Shown in pieces: positions 5,895 through 12,752 of a DNA stretch of 13,483 nucleotides (positions are counted from its first letter, which is position 1; every line of letters starts with the position of its first letter). The stretch is from Candidatus Aenigmatarchaeota archaeon (lineage in GTDB: Archaea > Aenigmatarchaeota > Aenigmatarchaeia > QMZP01). The notes under the pieces were generated by a model, which worked only from the letters and a program-made list of their open reading frames with translations, was not told the DNA's origin and searched no databases. Made by a program: the position numbers and the translations under genes. Location of the stretch: positions 1 to 13,483 of the forward strand of contig JAFCEM010000027.1 in the NCBI GenBank assembly GCA_017609145.1. The letters are read 5' to 3'.

Positions 5895-6956
5895 CTATTT
5901 CCTGTAACCCACTCTTTTTTGGAATGGTATTATAAAATTTCTTTCAAATTTTCTCCAGTCTTTTTGTAGTTGTCTCTGTCTTTTTCTGTTAGCTCGGTTT
6001 ATTTGTTTGACGCTTCGTTTCCACTGCCTCTGGGTATTTCCCACCCATTGGTTAATCCCATGCCGGACTCTCTGCATTTCTGTGTTAAACTGCCTTATTC
6101 CCTTCGTTTTTTGTTTGTTTGATTCTTTCCTAACCCTTTTTCTTCTTTCTCTAAGAGCATCGCGTTTTGTGCCGTAACAGTATGTCTCCGTAACACTGCC
6201 GTCACTGTTTCTTTTCTTGTAAATTGGTCTTTTTATGTACTGATTATCCTCCTCTTTTTTGTGTTTAAATGTATCAGCGACCCTTTCCCACCACGGTTTA
6301 TTTACTAATGCTCGTTCCTCCCTTAACTGGTCCTTCTCACTGAAATGTGTGGAATACTGTACTAATCGGCCATCTTTATTATATACTGCTCCTAGTATCG
6401 GACGGCCTCTGTTTTGGGATCTTCTATTACTTGTTCTGTTTTTTCTTGTTCTTGAAGAGCCGCGATGCCGTTTGGATGAGGCATTCAATATTGCGTCAAC
6501 TATATCATATTTCTTGCCTGTAAATACACTTTTTAATAATCCCGCGGTAATGCCACAAGAAGTCCCCAAGGGGTCATCACCAAATGGTGTGTCATCGGCA
6601 CCAATATCTCTTGCGACTTCTCTGTAAGCCTCATTCAGAGGTATAATCTTTCCTGTCTTCGTGCTTCGCACCGGATAATTTTTAATTACTTTCATAAAAA
6701 GTGATTCACCGTATTTTCTTTTTATATCATCAAAACCCCTTTCTCTGCCTATGGCATACCTAACTTCTTCTGCGCAGCGTAGGAATTCCCAACTCACTGA
6801 TTTATAGTTCGGGTGACCTATCATATGCAGTTCATGAATGGGATTCGTGTACAGTTCCCACTCCGGGTTTTTCTGTGACTTGTGCCCGAGCTTCGTAACT
6901 CCTACAGCTATTAATAACCCACCAGTAACGAAAACAGTCGCAAATTTGTTGCTCAT
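5895..6956 (-). CDS. Unrecognised membrane-anchored, strongly basic protein
   Basis: I do not recognise this 353-residue protein. Residues about 6-21 are hydrophobic (FATVFVTGGLLIAVGV), like a signal anchor. Residues about 30-160 look like a globular helical domain with HELHMIGH (41-48), a FLRCAEEVRYAIGRERGFDD helix and a Gly/Cys segment near 126-137. HELHMIGH is not an HExxH zinc-protease motif. A very basic linker (162-185) follows, then a segment with PWWERV, then a long K/R/Q-rich C-terminal helix; 32 of the last 93 residues are K or R. This suggests binding to nucleic acid or anionic lipid, though an extracellular position would argue against nucleic acid. The ATG at 6956 sits 24 bases from a TATA box; a TTG two codons upstream is less likely. 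Confidence 0.6.
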   Translation of the reverse strand: MSNKFATVFVTGGLLIAVGVTKLGHKSQKNPEWELYTNPIHELHMIGHPNYKSVSWEFLRCAEEVRYAIGRERGFDDIKRKYGESLFMKVIKNYPVRSTKTGKIIPLNEAYREVARDIGADDTPFGDDPLGTSCGITAGLLKSVFTGKKYDIVDAILNASSKRHRGSSRTRKNRTSNRRSQNRGRPILGAVYNKDGRLVQYSTHFSEKDQLREERALVNKPWWERVADTFKHKKEEDNQYIKRPIYKKRNSDGSVTETYCYGTKRDALRERRKRVRKESNKQKTKGIRQFNTEMQRVRHGINQWVGNTQRQWKRSVKQINRANRKRQRQLQKDWRKFERNFIIPFQKRVGYRK

Positions 6957-6976
6957 ATTCAAAATTGAGGTACACC

Positions 6977-6990
6977 TTTAAATAGTTTTC
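6977..6990 (-). promoter_or_regulatory. Promoter of the basic membrane-anchored protein gene
   Basis: On the minus strand GAAAACTATTTAAA (forward 6977-6990) gives a TATTTAAA box with an A-rich BRE-like element before it. The box is centred about 24 bases from the ATG at 6956, so the transcript would be leaderless. Confidence 0.5.
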
Positions 6991-7012
6991 CCTCTTTTCC
7001 CACATTTCCTAG

Positions 7013-7222
7013 TTAAATTACCATTAGCACAATACCAATGAAAAAGAGAAAAAGTCCATAGTTTTTCAATTCGTCGTCAAGAAGCAGTATGCAAATGGCT
7101 CCAATCAAAACGAAGAGAAAGAATCCAAGCATCCTGAAGGTGAACAATTCCAGAAAACCCAGGAAATACATGGCTGAAAAAATCACTACAAGCACAAGGG
7201 GGAACGCGAACCTATATACCAT
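7013..7222 (-). CDS. Small hydrophobic membrane protein
   Basis: This 69-residue protein has three hydrophobic stretches: about 5-20, 27-45 and 52-69. Between the second and third is the acidic turn LLDDELKNYG, and there are few other charges. It is not recognised. I chose the ATG at 7222 over the one at 7231 because a TTAAAAAAG box is centred 25 bases from 7222, a spacing shared by several leaderless genes here, and only 16 from 7231. It precedes the basic membrane-anchored gene on the same strand, but that gene has its own TATA box. Confidence 0.5.
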   Translation of the reverse strand: MVYRFAFPLVLVVIFSAMYFLGFLELFTFRMLGFFLFVLIGAICILLLDDELKNYGLFLFFIGIVLMVI

Positions 7223-7241
7223 AAAATGCACTTGAAGGCAA

Positions 7242-7252
7242 CTTTTTTAAGC
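7242..7252 (-). promoter_or_regulatory. TATA box for the small membrane protein gene
   Basis: On the minus strand GCTTAAAAAAG (forward 7242-7252) is an A-rich TATA-like box centred 25 bases upstream of the ATG at 7222. No ribosome site lies between, so a leaderless message is expected. Confidence 0.4.
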
Positions 7253-7285
7253 TTTGATGATAAGCAGATTGTGGCAACGCAATCA

Positions 7286-7296
7286 CTATTTAAAAA
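7286..7296 (+). promoter_or_regulatory. TATA box for the CBS-domain gene
   Basis: CTATTTAAAAA on the plus strand is centred about 32 bases before the ATG at 7324. The leader would be about seven bases, too short for a standard ribosome site. GAGTGG at 7314-7319 could contribute weakly. Confidence 0.45.
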
Positions 7297-7323
7297 CTAA
7301 AATCAATATTATAGAGTGGTTTT

Positions 7324-7854
7324 ATGGTCAAGGTAAAGGACATAATGAAAAAGAGCGTCATCACAGTGGATTCGAACATCAATATTAGTGACGTTGCTAA
7401 AATCATGACAAATAACAGGATCGGCTCTGTTATTGTAATGAATAAACTGAAGCCCATTGGCATTGTGACTGATGACGATATAGTTGGCCTTGTTGCGCAT
7501 GGGAAGAACCCAAAGAAAGTCAAGGTCAAAGACCTTCCCAAGACGAAAAAGCAGTTTATAACAGCCACACCCAATGAGGATATCCTGAAGATTACCAAGA
7601 GAATGATAAAAAGCGGAGTCAAAAGGATTCCGGTCATGCACATGGGCAAGCTTGTTGGTATAGTTTCGGACAAGGAGATTCTTCTTACCGCGCCCGAACT
7701 CATAGATATAATCTCGGAGAAGCTGAAGATGCGGGTCGGGATGGTCGCAAGAACTGACCAAACTATTTCCGGAGTATGCGAAGAATGCGAATCATACTCC
7801 GATGAGCTGAAGAACGTTGGCGGTAAATGGCTCTGTGAAGATTGCAGAAACTAA
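7324..7854 (+). CDS. CBS-domain pair protein with C-terminal zinc ribbon
   Basis: This 176-residue protein has two CBS motifs forming a Bateman module, which usually senses adenine nucleotides or S-adenosyl ligands. CBS1 (about 1-58) contains VKDIMKKSVITVDSN and PIGIVTDDDIV. CBS2 (about 67-124) contains KQFITATPNEDILKI, RIPVMHMGKLVGIVSDKEIL. After a short helix, residues 152-174 have CEEC and CEDC (C152, C155, C171, C174), a four-Cys zinc ribbon. Such CBS-zinc-ribbon proteins are common in archaea, but their role is mostly unknown; regulation of an enzyme or of transcription is likely. Its stop overlaps that of the converging lamin-tail gene by four bases. Confidence 0.88.
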   Translation: MVKVKDIMKKSVITVDSNINISDVAKIMTNNRIGSVIVMNKLKPIGIVTDDDIVGLVAHGKNPKKVKVKDLPKTKKQFITATPNEDILKITKRMIKSGVKRIPVMHMGKLVGIVSDKEILLTAPELIDIISEKLKMRVGMVARTDQTISGVCEECESYSDELKNVGGKWLCEDCRN

Positions 7855-8522
7855 TATTCATAAGTGTTTATTACATCACCATTCTCATTTCTCAAGGTTG
7901 CTGTATCTCCGCCATTATTCCATATTGCGGTGCCGGAACCCCAGAAAACGTCGGTTTCATTGTTTTCTCCTGAACCCGTATGAACGAATACTGACCCGTT
8001 TATTACAAATTCCGAAAAGGTATATGTGTGGTTTGCCAAATCTGATAGAGTCCAGTTTGTAATATCCGTGCCCGTGCCTTCAATAAGAACCCACTCGTCA
8101 AGCACGTCTTCCCCTGAACACTGAATAAATATTATTTTTGGCTCAATTGTTTCATTTTTATCCTCACCATCACAGTATTTCTGGCAATTCTCCTCATTAG
8201 CCTCGGATGGGCATGGTTCACAGCAGGAATCGCATGGCACACAATATTCACACTCTTCACATTCTATACAGTCCTCGCATATCGGGCATTTGCATGGCTC
8301 ACAACATGAATTGCAGGCCGCATATGGTGTTGTATCTTCGGGGCACTCCGACTCCGTGGGTTCGGTGATATTGCACTCAATACATTCACATGGCTGACAA
8401 TCGCAGATGGAATCTGTTGAATTAGCGCCCAATTGAACAAATTGACCTGCATGTGAATTAAAGACGGATATTATCAGAACAATAAGTACGGTAAGACCGA
8501 GCGCTGCAACGATATTATTCAT
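7851..8522 (-). CDS. Secreted or membrane-anchored Cys-rich protein with C-terminal lamin-tail domain
   Basis: The 223 residues begin with a signal anchor (about 4-21: IVAALGLTVLIVLIISVF). Residues 40-117 contain 22 cysteines. From C79 to C100 every third residue is Cys (CPICEDCIECEECEYC and onwards), and ten-residue blocks close to CNSCCEPC and CDSCCEPC occur 27 residues apart. The region is acidic. Residues about 139-223 are a lamin-tail (LTD) domain: DEWVLIEGTGTDITNWTLSD, a TYTFSEFVINGSVFVHTGSG strand pair, DVFWGSG, and WNNGGDTATLRNENGDVI near the end. LTD domains occur on secreted prokaryotic proteins. Several N-glycosylation sequons are present. The function of the Cys ladder is unknown: disulfide rod or metal binding. 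The ATG is 24 bases from a TATA box. Confidence 0.8.
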   Translation of the reverse strand: MNNIVAALGLTVLIVLIISVFNSHAGQFVQLGANSTDSICDCQPCECIECNITEPTESECPEDTTPYAACNSCCEPCKCPICEDCIECEECEYCVPCDSCCEPCPSEANEENCQKYCDGEDKNETIEPKIIFIQCSGEDVLDEWVLIEGTGTDITNWTLSDLANHTYTFSEFVINGSVFVHTGSGENNETDVFWGSGTAIWNNGGDTATLRNENGDVINTYEY

Positions 8523-8540
8523 AACGCCTTTTATCAGTAA

Positions 8541-8550
8541 TTTTTATATT
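8541..8550. promoter_or_regulatory. Shared TATA element between the lamin-tail gene and tRNA-Arg
   Basis: TTTTTATATT can be read in both directions. On the minus strand its centre is 24 bases from the lamin-tail ATG at 8522. On the plus strand transcription would start near 8571, eight bases before the mature tRNA. A second candidate for the tRNA, TAATATAAC at 8558-8566, lies closer than usual. Confidence 0.45.
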
Positions 8551-8578
8551 GCTTTGCTAATATAACCTTAGTTTGCAT

Positions 8579-8708
8579 GAGCCCGTAGCTCAGTTGGATA
8601 GAGCGGCACCCTCCTATCAGTGTGTATGTTTTCCGTGCACGCTTTTGAATCCATTGCGCATAAAAGGGTGCAAGGTGAAGGTCGTGGGTTCGACTCCCAC
8701 CGGGCTCA
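8579..8708 (+). tRNA. tRNA-Arg(CCT) with an anticodon-loop intron
   Basis: The acceptor arms GAGCCCG (8579-8585) and CGGGCTC (8701-8707) pair fully, followed by discriminator A at 8708; CCA is not encoded. T8-A9 is followed by the D stem GCTC/GAGC (8588-8591, 8601-8604). The T arm is GTGGG-TTCGACT-CCCAC (8684-8700), with a five-base variable loop AGGTC. Removing 56 bases at position 37/38 gives a normal 74-base tRNA with loop CTCCTAA, so the anticodon is CCT, reading AGG (Arg). Anticodon stem pairs 28-31 with 39-42 are good; 27-43 would be G-A. Class and identity are firm; intron ends could shift by one base without changing the product. Confidence 0.9.
8617..8672 (+). other. tRNA intron at canonical position 37/38
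   Basis: The bounds are those that restore a seven-base anticodon loop. They give the three-base bulges TA|T and CA|A expected for cutting by the archaeal splicing endonuclease. The four-base helix between the bulges (CTCC 8611-8614 with GGTG 8667-8670) has a U-U mismatch, so the bulge-helix-bulge is relaxed. The intron can fold on itself through TGTGTA (8621-8626) and TGCGCA (8655-8660) with wobble pairs. Confidence 0.75.
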
Positions 8709-8727
8709 TTTGTTTGCATAGTGTTAA

Positions 8728-8737
8728 GTTTATAATT
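8728..8737 (+). promoter_or_regulatory. TATA box for minD
   Basis: GTTTATAATT is centred 25 bases before the ATG at 8758, consistent with a leaderless start. An AAGG at 8747-8750 could also serve as a weak ribosome site if the transcript starts earlier, for example by read-through from the tRNA. Confidence 0.5.
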
Positions 8738-8757
8738 ATCAAAAACAAGGATTTATC

Positions 8758-9516
8758 ATGGCAAGGATTGTCTGCATAGCATCAGGAAAGGGGGGTGTTG
8801 GGAAGACAACACTGGTTGCGAATCTTGCCACGGCGCTTACAGAATTCGGACAAAATGTAATAGCGATAGATGCCAACCTTACCACATCAAATCTCGGCCT
8901 GCATCTCGGTGTTCCTGTTTATAACGTAACTCTTCAGGACGTCATAAGTAACAGGGCTCGCGTAAAGGATGCAATGTACTATCATCATAGCGGTTTCAGG
9001 TTCATACCGGCCGATGTTTCAATATCAAAGATAATGACTCCTAGACTGAATGAGCTCAGTGATGTGTTTTTCAGCCTCGTTTATGATGCCGACTTCATCC
9101 TGATAGACTCTGCCGCTGGGCTTGGAAGGGAGGCCACATCTGCAATAGGAGCCTCTGACGAGATTGTAACAATCACAAACCCAGACATGCCGGCACTGAC
9201 GGATGCGCTGAAGCTGACGAGGGTTGCGGAAGAGCTGGAAGCAAAAAATCTCGGTGTTGTTGTCAACAGGATAAGAAAAGAGCAGCATGAGATGCCCATT
9301 GACGAAATCGAGAAGTTCCTTGACCTACCTGTTATAGGAAAGGTGCATGAAGACCGCAATATCCCGGTTTCAATTTCAAAGAAAGAGCCAGTTGTCTGCT
9401 ACAACCCCAAATCAAGGGTTGCAGAAGAATTCCGGGGGATAGCAGCCTATCTCATAGGCAGAGAGTATGAACCAAGGCTCCCATTTGTCACGCGGCTTTT
9501 TGGATGGCTGAGGTAA
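8758..9516 (+). CDS. minD: MinD/ParA-family ATPase
   Basis: This 252-residue protein has the deviant Walker A motif GKGGVGKTT (10-18) with the signature Lys at 11, the switch region IDANLTTSNLGLHLG (37-51), and Walker B FILIDSAAG (113-121). The family forms ATP-dependent dimers that place cell-surface or division machinery. The last residues, about 240-252 (RLPFVTRLFGWLR), form a short amphipathic helix like the MinD membrane-targeting sequence, which favours MinD over ParA. Archaea usually lack MinE, so the partner may be an archaeal one such as a MinD-dependent positioning protein; none is visible here. Its 3' end precedes a decayed MazG-like gene by two bases. Confidence 0.88.
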   Translation: MARIVCIASGKGGVGKTTLVANLATALTEFGQNVIAIDANLTTSNLGLHLGVPVYNVTLQDVISNRARVKDAMYYHHSGFRFIPADVSISKIMTPRLNELSDVFFSLVYDADFILIDSAAGLGREATSAIGASDEIVTITNPDMPALTDALKLTRVAEELEAKNLGVVVNRIRKEQHEMPIDEIEKFLDLPVIGKVHEDRNIPVSISKKEPVVCYNPKSRVAEEFRGIAAYLIGREYEPRLPFVTRLFGWLR

Positions 9517-9518
9517 GC

Positions 9519-9771
9519 ATGGGCTTAAAAGAATTGCAGGATGGGGTTGACGAATGGACTTCCCACTTTGAAACACCCTATTGGCAGCCACATGAAATCC
9601 TTGCAAGATTGATTGAAGAAACAGGAGAACCGGGAAGGGAAATAAATCACTTAAATACTCCAAAAAGAAAAAGGATGCCGAACAATTACGCTGTGTTGTC
9701 TGGATGAGTTCTGGAAAAACATTATGAGCAAATATTATAACAGGGACAACAATAGATATAAACGAAAATAA
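9519..9771 (+). pseudogene. Decayed MazG-like nucleotide pyrophosphohydrolase
   Basis: The intact start, GLKELQDGVDEWTSHF then YWQPHEILARLIEETGE and REINH, matches the short single-domain MazG-like family (about 100-110 residues), which hydrolyses NTPs to NMPs. A GAGGT site precedes the ATG at 9519. The frame then breaks. KKKKDAEQ continues the expected sequence in a second frame (near 9662-9685). The family's C-terminal helix, LDEFWKNIMSKYYNRD then KRK, lies in a third frame ending TAA at 9769-9771. The intervening EEELGD metal-binding segment and the following helix are missing, about 25-30 residues. The helix-1 core also reads EETGEPGRE, with Pro in place of a conserved Leu. Two frame changes plus a deletion of catalytic residues mean it is non-functional, unless sequencing errors are involved. 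Confidence 0.75.
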
Positions 9772-9775
9772 AAAG

Positions 9776-11434
9776 TTAAACTTTCATTATCTTCTCAAGG
9801 TCAATCTCAAAAGCGGCCACGGGCATGTCTATCTTCCAGTTGTTGAGCACTTTGGGGTGCACTTCCCCTATTTTCCCCACTATTTTTCCATTTACGATTA
9901 TATTGGCCGTACGGCTCTTAATGAGCCCAGGGCTCTGTGCCCGTTTAAGTTCATAGGCAACACCAAGGTTCTTCATGAGTGCGTTGAACACGCCGGAAAT
10001 CTCCTCGTATCCTGTTGTACTGCTGCATGAGACTGCTGCCAGTTTCCTCACGTCTTTCGTCTTCGTTTCTGCCTTTTCGTCCAGAAGGACGACATCACCT
10101 GTTTCAAAAACCATCTGTGGGTATTCTATATGTTTGTTCCTCGAGAGAAACTCCATAAGGCCGGGAAGCAGGCTGTTCCTGAAGACGCACCAGTTCGAAG
10201 AAACAACATTCTCTATTTCGACAACTTTTTCTTCGGGTATTTCCATTTTTTCGAAGAGTGTTTTTCTGCTGGTAAGGATATATGAAAGTATCTCCTGAAA
10301 TCCCATGCCTATCATGAGCTCTGTAACCGCGTTTGCGAACTTCTCCTTTTCACCCTGGTCCCCTATGGTTGCCAGCATCGGCACAATTGGCTCTATATTG
10401 TTATAGCCGTAGGAAATAAGTATGTCCTCAATTACATCTCTCTGGTGCATTATATCCTGCCTGTATGCGGGGTAGAGCAACTTTATCTTCCTGCCACACT
10501 TCTTTACATCATATCTTGCTTTTTCCAGAAGTCTGCACATCTGTTTCGGACTCAGCCCGAGCCCGGTAACGCTGTTAGCATAACCAGTATCTATTGTAAA
10601 TTGCCTGGGCTCAAGGTCTGGGGTAACTATTTTCCTGTCAGGATACACAACATCGACACTTTCTATCTTCCCTCCACGGTCTGCAAGGGCAGCGAGCATT
10701 ACATTCAGTGCCGGCATAAGGAATTTCAGGTTGAATCCGGAACATTCTATGAACAGGTCTTTGGTTAACCTGCCAACCTTACCGGTATGGTCTGAATTGA
10801 TGATGGGCGGCATGGATAGAACCTCCCCTGCGGAATCGATGAATATCGGATATTCAGGGCATCCATCAAGCAGATGGCTGAACTCCTTTCCCTTGGGATG
10901 TTTCTTCAAAATCTGCTTAGGTGTCATTCTGTTCCTGAATTCCAGCGGGATGAACCTTATTCCATCTGGCTTGGTTGTGGTGAATTTTATCGGTGGTTTT
11001 ATCTTGTGCAGGTCATATACACCGATTGCAACCTCCCTTCTGTTCCTCCCGAATGTAAGGGAAACCTTCTCCTGAAGCTGAATCATCTGCGAGAGCACAT
11101 CTTCATCTATATCAAGACCCTTCACAACAGCACACACCGTACACGGTCTTATGTCCTTCAGTCTCTTGTCTATCTCTACAACAATGCCGGATTTTTTTAC
11201 TTCATATTTTGGCAGGCAGCCGGAAACCAGCCTGCCTTTTATCTCCCTTGCTATGCCTTCAACAGACCACAAATCCGGCCTGTTGGTATCCTTGATGTCA
11301 ATCTTAATCAAATCACCGCTATGCTCATCAACCTCACCTTTTGCATAGAGTATGGCGTCTTTGATTTCCTCAATGCTCATGTTCTTTCCAACAAGACCAC
11401 AAAGATCCCTGTGTGATATCTCAATCGTTGGCAT
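9776..11434 (-). CDS. pheT: Phenylalanyl-tRNA synthetase beta subunit, archaeal type
   Basis: PheT pairs with PheS as a heterotetramer that charges tRNA-Phe. The 552 residues match the usual archaeal length. Residues 1-90 are the N-terminal B1-like region (MPTIEISHRDLCGLVG). The B3/B4 editing domain (about 90-270) contains LTFGRNRREVAIGVYDLHKI and MPPIINSDHTGKV. A B5 domain (about 271-345) contains YPAYRQDIMHQRDVIEDILI, and the catalytic-like core runs from about 360 to 552 with SLLPGLMEFLSRN, FETGDVV and GKIGEVHPKVLNNW. It begins nine bases after the pheS stop, so the two form an operon. It converges with the MazG-like pseudogene, four bases apart. Confidence 0.95.
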   Translation of the reverse strand: MPTIEISHRDLCGLVGKNMSIEEIKDAILYAKGEVDEHSGDLIKIDIKDTNRPDLWSVEGIAREIKGRLVSGCLPKYEVKKSGIVVEIDKRLKDIRPCTVCAVVKGLDIDEDVLSQMIQLQEKVSLTFGRNRREVAIGVYDLHKIKPPIKFTTTKPDGIRFIPLEFRNRMTPKQILKKHPKGKEFSHLLDGCPEYPIFIDSAGEVLSMPPIINSDHTGKVGRLTKDLFIECSGFNLKFLMPALNVMLAALADRGGKIESVDVVYPDRKIVTPDLEPRQFTIDTGYANSVTGLGLSPKQMCRLLEKARYDVKKCGRKIKLLYPAYRQDIMHQRDVIEDILISYGYNNIEPIVPMLATIGDQGEKEKFANAVTELMIGMGFQEILSYILTSRKTLFEKMEIPEEKVVEIENVVSSNWCVFRNSLLPGLMEFLSRNKHIEYPQMVFETGDVVLLDEKAETKTKDVRKLAAVSCSSTTGYEEISGVFNALMKNLGVAYELKRAQSPGLIKSRTANIIVNGKIVGKIGEVHPKVLNNWKIDMPVAAFEIDLEKIMKV

Positions 11435-11443
11435 TTTCTCACA

Positions 11444-12712
11444 CTATCTTACAATCGGCTGGTTCCTCAACCATTCGAGGTTCTGGCTGAACAAATACCT
11501 TATATCGCTTATACCGAGCTTGTACATGGCAAGCCTGTCTATGCCGAAACCCCATGCTATTACGGGTTGCTTTATGCCCAGGGGCTCTGTCAGCTCCGTC
11601 CTGAATATACCCGCGCCAGCGAGCTCGACCCATCCCATGTCCGGGTGTTTTGCAGAAACCTGTACTGATGGCTCGGTGAAAGGATAGTAATCAGAATAGA
11701 ATCTGACTTTCTCCGCGCCCGCTATCTCGACTGCGAATTGTTTTAATAAGCCCAGCAGGCTCCTGAAGTTCAGGTCTTCTGCGACAACAAAGCCGCCTGT
11801 CTGATTGAACTCGACCCCGTGCGTGGCATCTATTATATCCGGCCTGAAGCAGCGAACTATGTTGAAATACTTGCCAGGTATCTCTATCTTACCTGAATGA
11901 CCTGAGAGGTATCTGGGTGATATGGCAGTGTCATGGGCGCGAGGCATTAATTGGCCTGCCTTCTCGTGGCTCCAGCTATAACCCCAGCCCGTGCTTCCTG
12001 TCTTCCAGCCATTCTCGTGCGCTGCCTTAACCCTTTCCGTTATTTTCCTTGCCGGAAGGGTTCCAGACTTCGGGTACTTTAAAGTATATGTCTGCGTCCA
12101 GTCTCTACTGGGATGGTCCTGTGCCTGGTAGAGGGCATCAAAATTCCAGAATTCGAGTTCTATCAGCGGACCTGTCATCTCCCTGAAACCAAGTTCGACC
12201 AGCTTCTGTCTGACCTGCATCAGGAACTGGTTGTATGGCTGTCTCTTTCCGGGATAAATCTGCTTGCCGGCCGCTGATACATTGTATGGCTTGAGTTTCA
12301 CCTTCTTCCAGAGGCCTGTTTTTATCAGCGCTGGTGTGAGGCTGGTTATGTGCTTGCCTATGAATTTTTCCGCTTCATGGGAAATGTCGCTCTTCTTTTC
12401 TATAAGTTTCCGTGAAAGCAGAACCTTTCTCTCCTTTTCTGTGAGTCTTTTGCCTTCCGATACTTTCTTGAGCCAGTCCAGCTCCGGAATCGTGTCCGGT
12501 ACATTAACAAGAATAAGGTTGCCTTTCTCTATCTTCACCCATCCATTCTTCTTCGCCCACTGCAATGCTATATTGAAGTTGTCTATTTTTTTCTGGGCGT
12601 TCTTCATGGGCGTACTCTTCCTAAGGGCTTTGGCCAGCTGCACTTCGGGCAGACCTTCCTTAAGGTACCTTTCACCCTCTTCTGTAAGCACGTAGGCTGT
12701 ATTTTTATTCAT
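11444..12712 (-). CDS. pheS: Phenylalanyl-tRNA synthetase alpha subunit, archaeal type, N-terminally short
   Basis: PheS carries the class II catalytic site. Residues about 175-185 hold motif 1 (GFREMTGPLIE), about 286-304 motif 2 (VRCFRPDIIDATHGVEFNQ), and 387-396 motif 3 (GWGFGIDRLA). HPSRDWTQTYTL and GTLPARKITERV are also typical. Residues 1-140 are helical DNA-binding-fold regions. At 422 residues it is about 60-80 shorter than usual archaeal PheS: the first winged-helix domain is missing, and the protein opens directly at YVLTEEGERYLKEGLPE. An in-frame TGA lies three codons upstream of the ATG, and only 55 bases separate it from a divergent gene, so the missing part is not simply unannotated. 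Promoter elements here are weak. Confidence 0.93.
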   Translation of the reverse strand: MNKNTAYVLTEEGERYLKEGLPEVQLAKALRKSTPMKNAQKKIDNFNIALQWAKKNGWVKIEKGNLILVNVPDTIPELDWLKKVSEGKRLTEKERKVLLSRKLIEKKSDISHEAEKFIGKHITSLTPALIKTGLWKKVKLKPYNVSAAGKQIYPGKRQPYNQFLMQVRQKLVELGFREMTGPLIELEFWNFDALYQAQDHPSRDWTQTYTLKYPKSGTLPARKITERVKAAHENGWKTGSTGWGYSWSHEKAGQLMPRAHDTAISPRYLSGHSGKIEIPGKYFNIVRCFRPDIIDATHGVEFNQTGGFVVAEDLNFRSLLGLLKQFAVEIAGAEKVRFYSDYYPFTEPSVQVSAKHPDMGWVELAGAGIFRTELTEPLGIKQPVIAWGFGIDRLAMYKLGISDIRYLFSQNLEWLRNQPIVR

Positions 12713-12743
12713 GCCGCATCATATATTAAGTTAACCGCTTCAG

Positions 12744-12752
12744 AAATAAAAA
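12744..12752. promoter_or_regulatory. Possible shared AT-rich promoter between pheS and the methyltransferase gene
   Basis: AAATAAAAA lies 24 bases before the methyltransferase ATG. Read on the minus strand, TTTTTATTT lies about 36 bases before the pheS ATG. The 55-base gap has no better TATA box and no clear ribosome site in either direction. A second AT-rich stretch at 12721-12728 is too close to pheS for a standard box. Confidence 0.25.

Noticed and set aside
6831..6860. HELHMIGH as a possible zinc-protease motif in the basic anchored protein
   Set aside because: The spacing is HExH, not HExxH, and no downstream metal ligand pattern is evident.
8571..8719. Direct repeat GTTTGCAT on both sides of the tRNA gene (8571-8578 and 8712-8719), like an attachment site
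   Set aside because: Only eight bases, no integrase or element between the copies, and such a repeat is plausible by chance in this AT-rich sequence.
10874..11416. A 180-codon plus-strand open frame antisense to pheT
   Set aside because: The pheT motifs are unambiguous on the other strand; this frame is a shadow.
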